From positions 62,001 through 126,000 of the forward strand of contig CACXUY010000001.1 in NCBI GenBank assembly GCA_902770965.1: a DNA stretch of 64,000 nt. The letters are read 5' to 3'. Origin of the DNA: an uncultured Lachnospiraceae bacterium. GTDB lineage: Bacteria > Bacillota > Clostridia > Lachnospirales > Lachnospiraceae. Positions 54,231 to 62,168 of the stretch are shown in pieces. A program made the translations under genes and the position numbers. The notes beneath the pieces are model-generated. The model was not told where the DNA came from. It saw only the letters and a program-made list of their open reading frames with translations, and ran no database searches. Position 1 is the stretch's first letter. Each line of letters opens with the position of its first letter.

Positions 54231-54768
54231 GCCTTATGCCAACCTCTTTTCTCACTACAAAGTATAGCATAATAGCATATATAACGCAACTATTAATACT
54301 GTTTTTTCTCACTACGCTTAGTGATCCTTAAGTTAATGACATTGCGTATTTTCAAGGTTTACTGCTTTACTGAAATCTCTTGCCCCAGCAGATGAACAGT
54401 ATTCTTATCATTTCGTATACTCTTTCTTTCAGTAAGCTATATAACCTCAGATCAAAAGGTGTAAACAAGGTGTAAATCAGATACTTCCTTGCCAAGAAAT
54501 GGCTTGTTTCCGCCGTTTCTTTAAGGCGGTTCAAATCCTGCCGTGACAGACAAAAAGTATACGAATGATTTTGAAACACCTCCTAAAAGGCCGAATTCTG
54601 CCGCGATTTGCCGCAATTTGCGACCCTGGTTTTTCGGCATGTTCTCTACAGCAATGCCACGGCTCAGCCGAAATACGGCAAAATGCGGCAAATCACGGCC
54701 ATCAATGGTAGTCAAATGGTAGTAAAAACGGAGATGTTTTACTACCGCCGAGCAGGCCATAATAGGCA
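54231..54768. other. Intergenic region with att-like repeat and inverted repeats
   Basis: There is no convincing gene. It contains att-like copy 3 (54,453-54,477), a CCGCC/GGCGG hairpin followed by TTCAAATCC (54,510-54,540) that resembles part of a tRNA T-arm but does not fold as one, several GCGGCAAAT-like direct repeats near 54,600-54,690, and an inverted repeat GGTAGTAAAA/TTTTACTACC (54,718-54,746) just past the PIN gene stop. Confidence 0.55.
54453..54477. repeat. att-like repeat copy 3
   Basis: CAAAAGGTGTAAACAAGGTG followed by TAAAT. It is the best match to copy 2 (two differences) and lies about 11 kb from the copy beside the integrase. It may mark the far end of the integrated island. 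Confidence 0.6.
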
Positions 54769-55326
54769 CTATATGGGCCAAACAGAATTATCAAAGACTT
54801 CTTTCTTCTTGCCCGCAATAGCCCATAAAGCCTTACACAACTTCCTGGGGACATCTACCTCTCCGGTATGCGCTTTCCCGATAATATCAACTATTCTTAT
54901 GCAGGTAATATCATCCATTCCCGTATTTAGCTTGGAATCTATTATTGGTTGAAGATTCATTTCATCCGTTGCAAAAACAGGAATTCCTGTTGCTTTCGCA
55001 TATGCAAGAGAGCAAACCTCGCCTTTATTCTTGTTTGGTCTGTTTGGGTCAATCATCACACTTTCGAGGCTCCGATACGCAGCATCAAAAATTACGCGAT
55101 CTTTGGCATCTAATCCGCTTTCATTGACAATCTCAATTTTGCCATCATTAACCAGATCATTAAGCTGGCTCACTGCGGATGGCGGCATCATGACCTCTCC
55201 GAGTGCATGTGTATGCATATAGATTTTGCTCGAGATAAGTGGAAGGATGTCATATAAAAACCGATATTTATTGCTTACACCTGGCTCTATACACAAATCC
55301 GCATCCACAATTATCTTGGCTATCAT
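54769..55326 (-). CDS. PIN-domain protein, probable RNase toxin
   Basis: 185 aa. The PIN pattern is visible: Asp8 in IIVDADLC, Glu43, Glu103 in NKGEVCSLAYA and Asp121 in FATDEMN, the acidic residues that bind the catalytic metals. PIN proteins are usually RNases and often toxins. The ATG overlaps the stop of the upstream ImmA/IrrE gene by 4 bp (ATGA), so the two are coupled. It is the last gene of a three-gene operon. Confidence 0.8.
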   Translation of the reverse strand: MIAKIIVDADLCIEPGVSNKYRFLYDILPLISSKIYMHTHALGEVMMPPSAVSQLNDLVNDGKIEIVNESGLDAKDRVIFDAAYRSLESVMIDPNRPNKNKGEVCSLAYAKATGIPVFATDEMNLQPIIDSKLNTGMDDITCIRIVDIIGKAHTGEVDVPRKLCKALWAIAGKKKEVFDNSVWPI

Positions 55327-56144
55327 TCGCTCTCCTCCATAATGATATCTAACTCCTCATCGGAGGGGAACTTATTTTCGAAAGCCTTGTTGATTCCAAG
55401 TTCTTGCGGCTTAAGTCCGCACAAGCCTAACAGATATTCTAGTTTTTCAAAAGTAATCAGGCCAACTTCATAAGCATTGACTGAAAGATCAGCAAGATTA
55501 TCAACTACAATTCTATTGTCAGCTTCACCCAAAGTAAACGCATATCTTCTTCTGAATTGTTGAATTGACTTATCAGATTCTGCCAAGAACTTTTCGCGCT
55601 CATCATCCCCAATGAAGCCAGTCTCATGAAGTCTCTTTACCATCGCTTTATAAGGAACCGTGAACAGATCTGCTAGTTGCAATACCGCTTTAATGAAGAC
55701 CTTCTTTATCTTGTAGGTCTCCATTTCCTGACGCAGCATAATCTCATCTATAAGAAATTCAGCTGCAAAGCGATTTGCCTTTTTTTCGTTGGTTTCTTTC
55801 TCGTCTTCATCCAAGAGATCCGAAGGAATAACGTCCGGGGCTTGCTCATACCAAATATGGTATAACTCATGCGCTGCTGCAAAAACCTGGCATGGGACAG
55901 GAATGGAGGTGTTAATCGCAACAAAAGGCTTTTCCAACCCGGCATCATCTTGTGAACCGCTGATTCTTGTAAATCCCCAAGGTGCATTTATGCCAAACGG
56001 ATAACATATGACTCTTGCGTATATTCCAAGTATAGAGAATATTTGTGTACCAATGATATCATTCGTTTTACGACAAACCCCAAGTTTCTCCCGTGCTTGG
56101 TTCTTTACTTCTTCGATTTCGAAGTCATTCAATCCTTTACGCAT
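55323..56144 (-). CDS. ImmA/IrrE-type metallopeptidase
   Basis: 273 aa. HELYH at residues 92-96 is the zinc-binding HExxH, with a downstream Glu in a KKANRFAAEFLI segment typical of ImmA/IrrE (COG2856) proteases. Such enzymes cleave or inactivate a cognate XRE repressor on a stress signal. The start overlaps the end of the upstream XRE gene by 8 bp, supporting a repressor-protease pair, and the stop overlaps the PIN gene. About 100 residues after the protease domain have no family I can name. Confidence 0.9.
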   Translation of the reverse strand: MRKGLNDFEIEEVKNQAREKLGVCRKTNDIIGTQIFSILGIYARVICYPFGINAPWGFTRISGSQDDAGLEKPFVAINTSIPVPCQVFAAAHELYHIWYEQAPDVIPSDLLDEDEKETNEKKANRFAAEFLIDEIMLRQEMETYKIKKVFIKAVLQLADLFTVPYKAMVKRLHETGFIGDDEREKFLAESDKSIQQFRRRYAFTLGEADNRIVVDNLADLSVNAYEVGLITFEKLEYLLGLCGLKPQELGINKAFENKFPSDEELDIIMEESE

Positions 56145-56481
56145 TCAATAGATCCTCCAACATATGGATTTCATCTATTGCTTGACGCATTAGATTGATT
56201 TTTTCTCGTGTTTCTTCGCATGTCACGCTTACCATAAAGCTGAGACTGTCTGCAGAGACTCGTTCACCCCCTACAGAGAGCAAATCATCTGTAGATGTTC
56301 CTAATATAGAAGCAATCTTCGCAAGCTCACTAACATTGATTGCTTTATTGCCTTTGATGATTTTATTCATCACCTGCTTGGAAACTCCCAAAGCGTCTGC
56401 CAATCTCTGCTGTGTGAATCTCTTTACATCCAACTGTTTCTGAATATTAGCTCCCACTTGTGAGAAATTCATTGCATACAT
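56137..56481 (-). CDS. XRE-family regulator, antitoxin/repressor-like
   Basis: 114 aa from ATG 56481, chosen because AAAGGAGG lies 7 nt upstream; an earlier in-frame ATG at 56508 lacks one. The helix-turn-helix is at residues ~10-60 (FTQQRLADALGVSKQVMNKI...VSELAKIASILGTSTDDLL). The C-terminal ~45 residues are helical. It heads the XRE-protease-PIN operon and probably represses it. Confidence 0.93.
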   Translation of the reverse strand: MYAMNFSQVGANIQKQLDVKRFTQQRLADALGVSKQVMNKIIKGNKAINVSELAKIASILGTSTDDLLSVGGERVSADSLSFMVSVTCEETREKINLMRQAIDEIHMLEDLLNA

Positions 56482-56630
56482 GACGAATCCTCCTTTCCAG
56501 CTTCGCAATCCTCCATCAGAATTATAGCACAGCTCAAAGCAGGAGTCACTGTTTCATTTACCTAAATATGCAATATTATATTCATTTCGTTGACTTTGTA
56601 TGCGCAGGCAAACCTCAAATCTGCTCTTTT

Positions 56631-56683
56631 GAAGCCGGAAGGGCACGGGCCTCGGACACGAATCCCGCACACCATCCGGCTTC
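56631..56683. repeat. 9-bp inverted repeat past the hydrolase gene
   Basis: GAAGCCGGA (56,631-56,639) pairs with TCCGGCTTC (56,675-56,683) across a GC-rich 35-nt loop. There is no T-run on either side, so termination is doubtful. Confidence 0.5.
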
Positions 56684-56688
56684 TCCAT

Positions 56689-57876
56689 TTAATTTTTCTG
56701 ACTCGTCAGACCTTGTTTTGCAAGCCAGGCTTCCACATGGTCCGCGATTTCTTTGTTGTTCAGCTCCTGGAACAGGAAATGACTGTTTCCGTAGATTCCT
56801 TCCTTCGGAAGGTCAATGACCGCAGCGTCGCCGCCTGCGGCATTATAGGCTTCCGAAAACGCGACGCAGGTATTCCTGGACATCTGCCAGAATGCCGTAG
56901 AGTCAATGTCTTCCGGCCCGTTATCGATGTTATCGCCGTAATAGAAGATGACCGGAACCTTGCTCTCCAGTGTCATGAACTTGTTCCACGCTTCGGGCAT
57001 CATCTGCTCCGCAGGCGCAATGCCGGGTTCGACGGCGACAATCGCAGAGACATAGTCCAGGGAAACATCCCATCCGACCAATCCGCCCTGGGAGTGGGTC
57101 ACAAGGATCGACTTATGCCCGGTCATCTCATAAACCTTTTTCAAAACCGCATCCATGGCTTCAGCGATCATTTCCTGATCATATTCGCCCGTATTCGGGG
57201 TCATCTGACGGAAGAACTGATCCTGAGCTTCGTCTCCTTCCGGAAACTGTGAGTTTTCATAGCGCTCCGGAGCAATACGCCCGATCCTGAAATGTGTATA
57301 CCAGGCCTGATCTCCGGCCAGTGTATCTACAGGACCTTCAGCAGTCTGCCCTGCCTCTCCGCGACGGGGCTGATCCACGAGAAAGATGCTGTGACCTGCT
57401 TTCAAAAATATATCCGACCAGCCTTCTCTTCCATCCGGGGTCGTCATCCATCCCATGCGGGACTGACCGGCACCATGCAGAAAAACGATGGGATTGCCGT
57501 TGTCATTCTCCGGTATCTGATAGAAGACATTCGCATGATCCACGTGCATTGTATTCCCGGCCCGGGTGAGATCCTGCCAATTCTTTGTTTCGTCATACTC
57601 GCCGGGCACAGGATCGGTGACCGTTCCACCTGCGGAAAACATGCCCTGCTTCGCTATACGAAGCGTTCCGTCTTCATCCTGAGAAGCCTCGACCGCGGCT
57701 GCTGTATCAGCTTCGGCATTCGAGGTATCCTGTGTTACTTCTGCCGTTTCGCTCATCGAAACAGCCGTATTGGCCTCTGCCGACGTTGTCTGCGGGGAAG
57801 TCGCTGTCGTACTTTGCGCACAGCCTGCCATCAGTACCGCAACGAGAAGTGCGGATATAATCATTTTTTTCTTCAT
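56689..57876 (-). CDS. Alpha/beta-hydrolase lipoprotein
   Basis: 395 aa. A lipoprotein signal peptide ends in the lipobox LMAGC (Cys19), followed by a Thr/Ser/Ala-rich linker of about 60 residues. The hydrolase domain has FLHGAGQ (oxyanion region), DQPRRGEA, the nucleophile elbow THSQGG and a late GNSHF with the catalytic His. It is a membrane-anchored extracellular esterase-like enzyme; the substrate is unknown. It lies 16 bp after the broken flavodoxin gene in the same direction as the upstream aldo/keto reductase, so all three were probably one operon. Confidence 0.9.
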   Translation of the reverse strand: MKKKMIISALLVAVLMAGCAQSTTATSPQTTSAEANTAVSMSETAEVTQDTSNAEADTAAAVEASQDEDGTLRIAKQGMFSAGGTVTDPVPGEYDETKNWQDLTRAGNTMHVDHANVFYQIPENDNGNPIVFLHGAGQSRMGWMTTPDGREGWSDIFLKAGHSIFLVDQPRRGEAGQTAEGPVDTLAGDQAWYTHFRIGRIAPERYENSQFPEGDEAQDQFFRQMTPNTGEYDQEMIAEAMDAVLKKVYEMTGHKSILVTHSQGGLVGWDVSLDYVSAIVAVEPGIAPAEQMMPEAWNKFMTLESKVPVIFYYGDNIDNGPEDIDSTAFWQMSRNTCVAFSEAYNAAGGDAAVIDLPKEGIYGNSHFLFQELNNKEIADHVEAWLAKQGLTSQKN

Positions 57877-57892
57877 TGCTCTTTTCCTCTCC

Positions 57893-58424
57893 TTATGCTG
57901 TTTCCTTCAAGATACTCAGGCTCTTCAGCCACTTTTCAACGGCCTTTGCTGGTCCGTTTTCCGCGTCCCTCATCTCCACCGGAAGACCGGTCAGCACTTT
58001 TGCCTTCGGCTCAAGCTCGCGGATCGTATCATAAGTGTCGCCGTCCCCGGAGCCCATGTGGGTGTTAAAGGGGATGATGGTCTTCCCACTGAAATCGTAT
58101 TTATCAAAGAAGGTGTAAATAATCATCGGGAAGGTATACCACCACATGGGGTAACCGATATAGATCCTGTCATAGCCTTCGATGTCGATCTCGTTCTTGA
58201 TCGCAGGCCGCTGATCCTCGTCATGTTCTTTCTTTAGGCCGCTGATCCTCGTCATGTTCTTTCTTTGCGAGTCTTGCCAGTGCGTTGTAGTGATCCCGGT
58301 TGCTGTCGTAGGGTACGACAGGCTCGATTTCTGCGATATCTGCGCCCGTCTGTTTCGCAATCTCCCCAGCCACGATCTTTGCCGTGCCATAGACAGAGAA
58401 GTAAACTACCAGTTCTTTTGCCAT
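57893..58424 (-). pseudogene. Flavodoxin-like protein frameshifted by a 31-bp duplication
   Basis: From ATG 58424 (AAGGAG 6 nt upstream) the frame reads MAKELVVYFSVYGTAKIVA, an FMN-binding flavodoxin start, up to KKEHDEDQRP. A perfect 31-bp tandem duplication then shifts frame and a stop follows. The other frame carries the rest (YDRIYIGYPMWWYTFPM...TIIPFNTHMGSGDG). Removing one copy restores a 166-aa flavodoxin. The lesion is clean and could revert by slippage. Confidence 0.93.
58204..58265. repeat. Perfect 31-bp tandem duplication in the flavodoxin gene
   Basis: Units 58,204-58,234 and 58,235-58,265 are identical (starting AGGCCGCTGATCCTCGTCAT). Thirty-one is not a multiple of three, so two copies put the gene out of frame and one copy puts it in frame. 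Confidence 0.97.
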
Positions 58425-58454
58425 ATCCTGCTCCTTATTCTCCATGTCCGATCA

Positions 58455-59315
58455 TCAGGCTTTGTAGCTAAGCAGCCACTTGACAAGCTGGGGATCGAAA
58501 TGGTTGATGATCTCGCTGTGGCCAAGGTCTTTTCCCCTGATCTGCTCCATCTCTGCATCCGTGAGGGAGAAGTCCCAGATATCCAGATTCTGCTCCATGC
58601 GCTCCACATGGACGGACTTGGGAAGGATCGAAACGCCGCGCTGGGTATTCCAGCGGAGGACGACCTGAGCCGCCGTCTTGCCGTACCTGGCGCCAATCTC
58701 AGTCAGCAGCGGATCCTTGAAGATCCCGTGCTTTCCTTCGGCGAGCGGGCCCCATGCCTGCGGTGCAATGCCGTATTCTTTCATGACTGCCAATGCTTCT
58801 TCCTGCTGGAAGAAAGGATGCAGCTCCACCTGATTGACGGCGGGGATGACTTCTACGTTGGCGCAGAGGTTGATCAGTACGAAGGGATAGAAGTTGGAAA
58901 CACCGATCGCCTTTGTGAGGCCTTCCTTATATGCCCTTGTAATGCCTCTGTAGGCCGCGAAGTAATCACCCATCGCCTGATGAAGCAGGACCAGGTCCAC
59001 GTACGGCATGTCCAGCTTCTGAAGAGAAGTCTTCACCGCTTCATATGCCGAATCTTCGTTCTTCATGTCGGTGATCCAGACCTTGGTGGTGATGAAAAGC
59101 TCTTCCCGGTTCACCAGGCCATCAGCGATGGCACGTTTCACGCCTTTTCCAAGCGCATCTTCATTTCCATAGGAAGCGGCAGTGTCCAGCAGTCTGTATC
59201 CTGTTTTGATTGCATCGTAAACAACCTGTTCGCATTCGGCAGCATCCGGAATCTGGAAAACTCCGAAACCCTCCAGCGGCATCTTTGCTCCGGTATTCAG
59301 TGTAATGTATTCCAT
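58455..59315 (-). CDS. Aldo/keto reductase (2,5-diketogluconate reductase type)
   Basis: 286 aa, normal for the small AKR family. YRLLDTAASYGNE supplies the catalytic Asp and Tyr, TTKVW the Lys and VLLHQ the His; ILPKSVHVERM is the NADPH-binding segment near the C-terminus. It reduces aldehydes or ketones with NADPH in the cytosol; the substrate is unknown. AAAGGAG lies 9 nt before the ATG. It heads the AKR-flavodoxin-hydrolase operon and is divergent from a LysR remnant with a LysR-type palindrome between. Confidence 0.93.
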   Translation of the reverse strand: MEYITLNTGAKMPLEGFGVFQIPDAAECEQVVYDAIKTGYRLLDTAASYGNEDALGKGVKRAIADGLVNREELFITTKVWITDMKNEDSAYEAVKTSLQKLDMPYVDLVLLHQAMGDYFAAYRGITRAYKEGLTKAIGVSNFYPFVLINLCANVEVIPAVNQVELHPFFQQEEALAVMKEYGIAPQAWGPLAEGKHGIFKDPLLTEIGARYGKTAAQVVLRWNTQRGVSILPKSVHVERMEQNLDIWDFSLTDAEMEQIRGKDLGHSEIINHFDPQLVKWLLSYKA

Positions 59316-59432
59316 GGCCTGTATCTCCTTTCGTTTCTGTCCGTTGCATAAGGACTATAGCTTGTTTCTTCGTTGATGATGCCATTTTATATTGATTTCC
59401 CTTGCATGTACACTGCTTTGTGTCTATGATGG

Positions 59433-59449
59433 TATACGTATCACGTATA
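59433..59449. promoter_or_regulatory. LysR-type palindrome (TATACGT-ATC-ACGTATA)
   Basis: This perfect 7-3-7 inverted repeat contains the T-N11-A pattern of LysR boxes. It lies 118 bp before the AKR start and 36 bp before the start of a truncated divergent LysR gene, the classic position for LysR control. Confidence 0.65.
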
Positions 59450-59484
59450 TATCGGTAGATAGAAAACAGAAAGAAAATGATGTC

Positions 59485-59556
59485 ATGCTAATCGAATCCT
59501 ACCTGCTGGAGCAGTTTGAAGCCGTTGCCCGCTGCGGCACGCTTTTAAAATTTTGA
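59485..59556 (+). pseudogene. N-terminal remnant of a LysR-family regulator
   Basis: Twenty-three codons encode MLIESYLLEQFEAVARCGTL, the start of a LysR helix-turn-helix, then LKF and TGA. The rest of the ~290-residue protein is missing; the next sequence is unrelated. The divergent position next to the AKR gene marks it as that operon's former activator. Confidence 0.8.
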
Positions 59557-59601
59557 TATGAGTGGCTGCCAAGAAGTGTTCATTGGCAACTACCACCACG
59601 C

Positions 59602-59817
59602 TTATTGTTTCTTTGCCTGTAGTCTCTTTCCGTACTCTGCGATTCTTCTGGCGGTATCGCGGATCGCCATACGCCCCTCCATATCGCAGTCCTTTAAGAT
59701 ATTGGAAATCTCCAAATCTATCTGGATATCAAAATACTGGTCAGAGGTATCAGCGAGATAGTAGTCAACACCAGTATTCAACGCCTTTCCGATCTTTACC
59801 GCCAGCGGCCACGAAGC
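59602..59817 (-). pseudogene. C-terminal remnant of an XRE-family regulator
   Basis: Reading the minus strand to the stop at 59,602 gives KIGKALNTGVDYYLADTSDQ and then DIQIDLEI...RMAIRDTARRIAEYGKRLQAKKQ, the end of an XRE regulator (helix 5 onward and C-terminal helix). Upstream a different frame holds LSRYMGK, so the HTH start is frameshifted and lost. Confidence 0.65.
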
Positions 59818-59878
59818 GGTTTACCCATATAACGGGACAGCTATTCCATATCCCGGCAAGCACCCATTGTATGAGATA

Positions 59879-59922
59879 GAAAATGCCATCTGCCGCAGGA
59901 ATTCACCTGTTGCAGATGGCAT
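59879..59922 (-). terminator. Hairpin terminator candidate after the ABC remnant
   Basis: ATGCCATCTGC (59,883-59,893) pairs perfectly with GCAGATGGCAT (59,912-59,922), with an inner CAGG/CCTG stem. TTTTCTATC follows on the minus strand. Confidence 0.65.
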
Positions 59923-60094
59923 CTTCTCCATTAATATATATACAGTTTTTCTCAAGAATAGCATCCCACTTTTGGTTTAGTATGCTATCTGCTCCACCAC
60001 TCCGGCGTCAATTCTCCAAGTGTCACCACTTTAAGGAGTTTCTTCTTAAATACAGATTTGTCCCGACATTCATCATTTCTTCCGCAGTTTCAAC
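59923..60094. other. Non-coding remnant sequence after the ABC ATPase
   Basis: Short broken frames only. One minus-strand piece reads KVVTLGELTPEWWSR before a stop and may come from a recombinase-like gene, but I cannot assign it. Confidence 0.3.
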
Positions 60095-60519
60095 TCAACG
60101 CTGCTTCATCCCGCCGGAATAGGTTTTGATTTTCTTTCCAGCAGCCGACTCCAGGCTGACGATCCTCAGAAGCTCTGCGCATTTTCTTTTGGCTGTACGC
60201 TTATCCAGTCCCTTAAGGGCTGCCAGATACATCAGGAAATCCTTCCCGGTAAAATCCGGATAATAGCCGAAATCCTGCGGAAGGTAACCGAGCGCATCGC
60301 GGTACAGTTCTTCCGAAGCGTCCAATGTGCCCCGTCCTTAAAGCATATCGTTCCGTCCGTCGGCCTTAAGATTCCGCATATCATGCGCATCAACGTCGTC
60401 TTTCCGGCGCCGTTCGCGCCAAGAAGCCCGATGACACCCGCCCGGAATACGGTGGAGATCCTGTCGACTGCGATTTTGTTCCCGTATTGTTTCGATACTC
60501 TGTCTAACACTAGTTCCAT
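60095..60519 (-). pseudogene. ABC transporter ATPase, frameshifted and truncated
   Basis: The frame from ATG 60519 has the Walker A motif GLLGANGAGKTTLMRMI and goes out of frame after FKDG. The next frame picks up LDASEELYRDALGYLPQDFG (Q-loop) through the signature SGGMKQR, where it stops at TGA. Walker B and everything after are missing. It resembles single-copy ABC exporters of the CcmA type with an absent permease. It is broken twice. Confidence 0.9.
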
Positions 60520-60590
60520 GATATCTTCTCACTCTCTTTTATATAAATTCCGGCATATTATTCCCGGATGCCTGTATTCCCCTGTACCTT

Positions 60591-61913
60591 TCAGTTGTTG
60601 ACACTTATAGGATGCGCCTGCGTCACAAAGATCATCCCGTCATACAGCTCTGACGGAACCTGCCAGACCCGATAAGCATACGGGAGGAGACGATACACAA
60701 TTCCGTTCAGGCCATCCATCGGATTCTCCCCGAGGTTGCCCATGAATATGTATCCGTTCACCATTTCTGCCAAACCCCCGTCTGCGGGAATAACTGAGAA
60801 ATCCAGCCAGGAAACGTCATAACCGTTTTTACGGGAAGCCTTCGCAAGCGGATCTCTCGAATAAAATGTCCTGTTCACACGTTTTCCGGAGCTTGTCGGA
60901 AAATTACATGTCGTCTTATAGAAGTCCGTCCCTATGGCGAAGTATGCATCTCTTCCGATCCTGTCCGTCAGCAGATTCCCCATAACCTTATTCTCACCGC
61001 CGACATATGTGCCTGACTGTTCCATATGGCCGTTATGTCCCGTAATGAAGATCCTGTCATTCCCCCTCCTCTCTTCCTGTTCGAGGATCCACATCGTATT
61101 GTCCGCCATGTACTGGTCGCGGATCCCGTTGGCATCCGCGAAATTCTCTTCATACGCCTTTTCCATCGCCTGGTTCTGCAATAAAATGTCCGTCAGATGC
61201 ACCGCTGTTTCAATCGCCTGATCCGTGTCAGATGCGGAGACTCTCTCTGAAAGATCCTGTCTGAGCTCTGTAAAAACCAAGATCCTCTCCTCACGATCAT
61301 ACAAAGCAGACCAGTCCTCACCATCCCGGAGTTTCTCCAGTTCTGCAGTATCGTGACCCAGGCTCTTCATTTCTTCCAGAAGGAATTGATAGTTGTATTC
61401 TGTTTGCTGCATATCGAACCCGTAGAAACGGATATCATCTCCGTCAGCAGCAGTCACGTTATAGCTGCGCATCCAGGAAATCAGGTTCTCCATTTCCCCG
61501 GTCCGATAGATGGCAAACCCAATCGCGGCAGCAGCCTCCTTTGCTGTGCCTTCTCCACCGTGGATATAGCGGTTGACTGCCTCGCACCCACCGTAATCAC
61601 CCTCCAGGGCAAACGCCCGCACGCCTACTTGTTCCACCATGATCTGAAACACATCCAGTTTCAGCTGCTGGAATTCACGGTTCCCGTGCGTCGCCTCTCC
61701 CAGCGCAATGATTCTTGTATTCTCAGGAATCGTTATGTCCGAAATCTGTCCAGCATATGTGGCAAATTCTTCCGGATCTGCACTCCCCCCGGTTCCAAAT
61801 CCGCCAAAATGGGAAAATACAGCCCCTGTAAGAACCAGCACGGCAAAAATACATAAGATAACAATTCTTCTGATCGCTGTATGTTTCTTTTTCTTAATGC
61901 CCATGTCTTTCAT
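60591..61913 (-). CDS. Erythromycin-esterase-family protein, membrane anchored
   Basis: 440 aa from ATG 61913, selected because AGAGGA lies 5 nt upstream and the start overlaps the previous stop (ATGA). A basic N-terminus and one membrane segment (~15-35, IVILCIFAVLVLTGAVF) put the domain outside the cell. Family motifs: ALGEATHGNREFQQLK, FALEGDYGG and ITGHNGHM, the His/Glu residues of the Ere fold. Ere enzymes hydrolyse the macrolide lactone, but many relatives have other or unknown substrates and a membrane-anchored form is not a proven resistance gene. It is the only intact gene in a stretch of remnants. Confidence 0.85.
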   Translation of the reverse strand: MKDMGIKKKKHTAIRRIVILCIFAVLVLTGAVFSHFGGFGTGGSADPEEFATYAGQISDITIPENTRIIALGEATHGNREFQQLKLDVFQIMVEQVGVRAFALEGDYGGCEAVNRYIHGGEGTAKEAAAAIGFAIYRTGEMENLISWMRSYNVTAADGDDIRFYGFDMQQTEYNYQFLLEEMKSLGHDTAELEKLRDGEDWSALYDREERILVFTELRQDLSERVSASDTDQAIETAVHLTDILLQNQAMEKAYEENFADANGIRDQYMADNTMWILEQEERRGNDRIFITGHNGHMEQSGTYVGGENKVMGNLLTDRIGRDAYFAIGTDFYKTTCNFPTSSGKRVNRTFYSRDPLAKASRKNGYDVSWLDFSVIPADGGLAEMVNGYIFMGNLGENPMDGLNGIVYRLLPYAYRVWQVPSELYDGMIFVTQAHPISVNN

Positions 61914-62155
61914 TTTGTTCCTCTGCGTCGTATCTGTAGGGTTTTTGGATATTTCCACAACTCCTTCAGCGGTACGATTCTTTCCATTTTTTCCGCACGT
62001 GCCCAGTTGATCATCTCGGCCGTAATCTCCACACCGTTCAGTTTAGACCACTCCCTGGCGACTCTCTGGCGCAGCTCGTTGTCGTTATTCACGGTTGCGA
62101 GACGGGCTTCACACGCCTCACAATCCAAGCCGCAATATGCGATATATTCATTCAT
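61910..62155 (-). pseudogene. DUF3795 protein with internal deletion
   Basis: 81 aa from ATG 62155 (GAGGAGG 8 nt upstream). The start is typical DUF3795 (MNEYIAYCGLDCEACEARLA). After EMINWARAEKMERI the cysteine-rich centre of the family is gone, and the frame ends in a short basic tail. The 4-bp stop/start overlap with the esterase remains, so translation may still deliver ribosomes to that gene. Confidence 0.7.
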
Positions 62156-62168
62156 GTAGATATCCTCC

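Noticed and set aside
54510-54545. tRNA-like 3' fragment (GGTTCAAATCC after a CCGCC/GGCGG hairpin)
   Set aside because: The T-loop sequence is right, but the flanking bases do not form a five-pair T-stem, and no anticodon or D-arm or CCA-side acceptor stem can be built. I treat it as a chance or decayed fragment.
54367-54781. Short minus-strand ORFs (70 and 86 codons) overlapping the tRNA-like fragment
   Set aside because: Their sequences (for example SRQDLNRLK, VTAGFEPP) are typical false translations of tRNA-like DNA and lack start signals.
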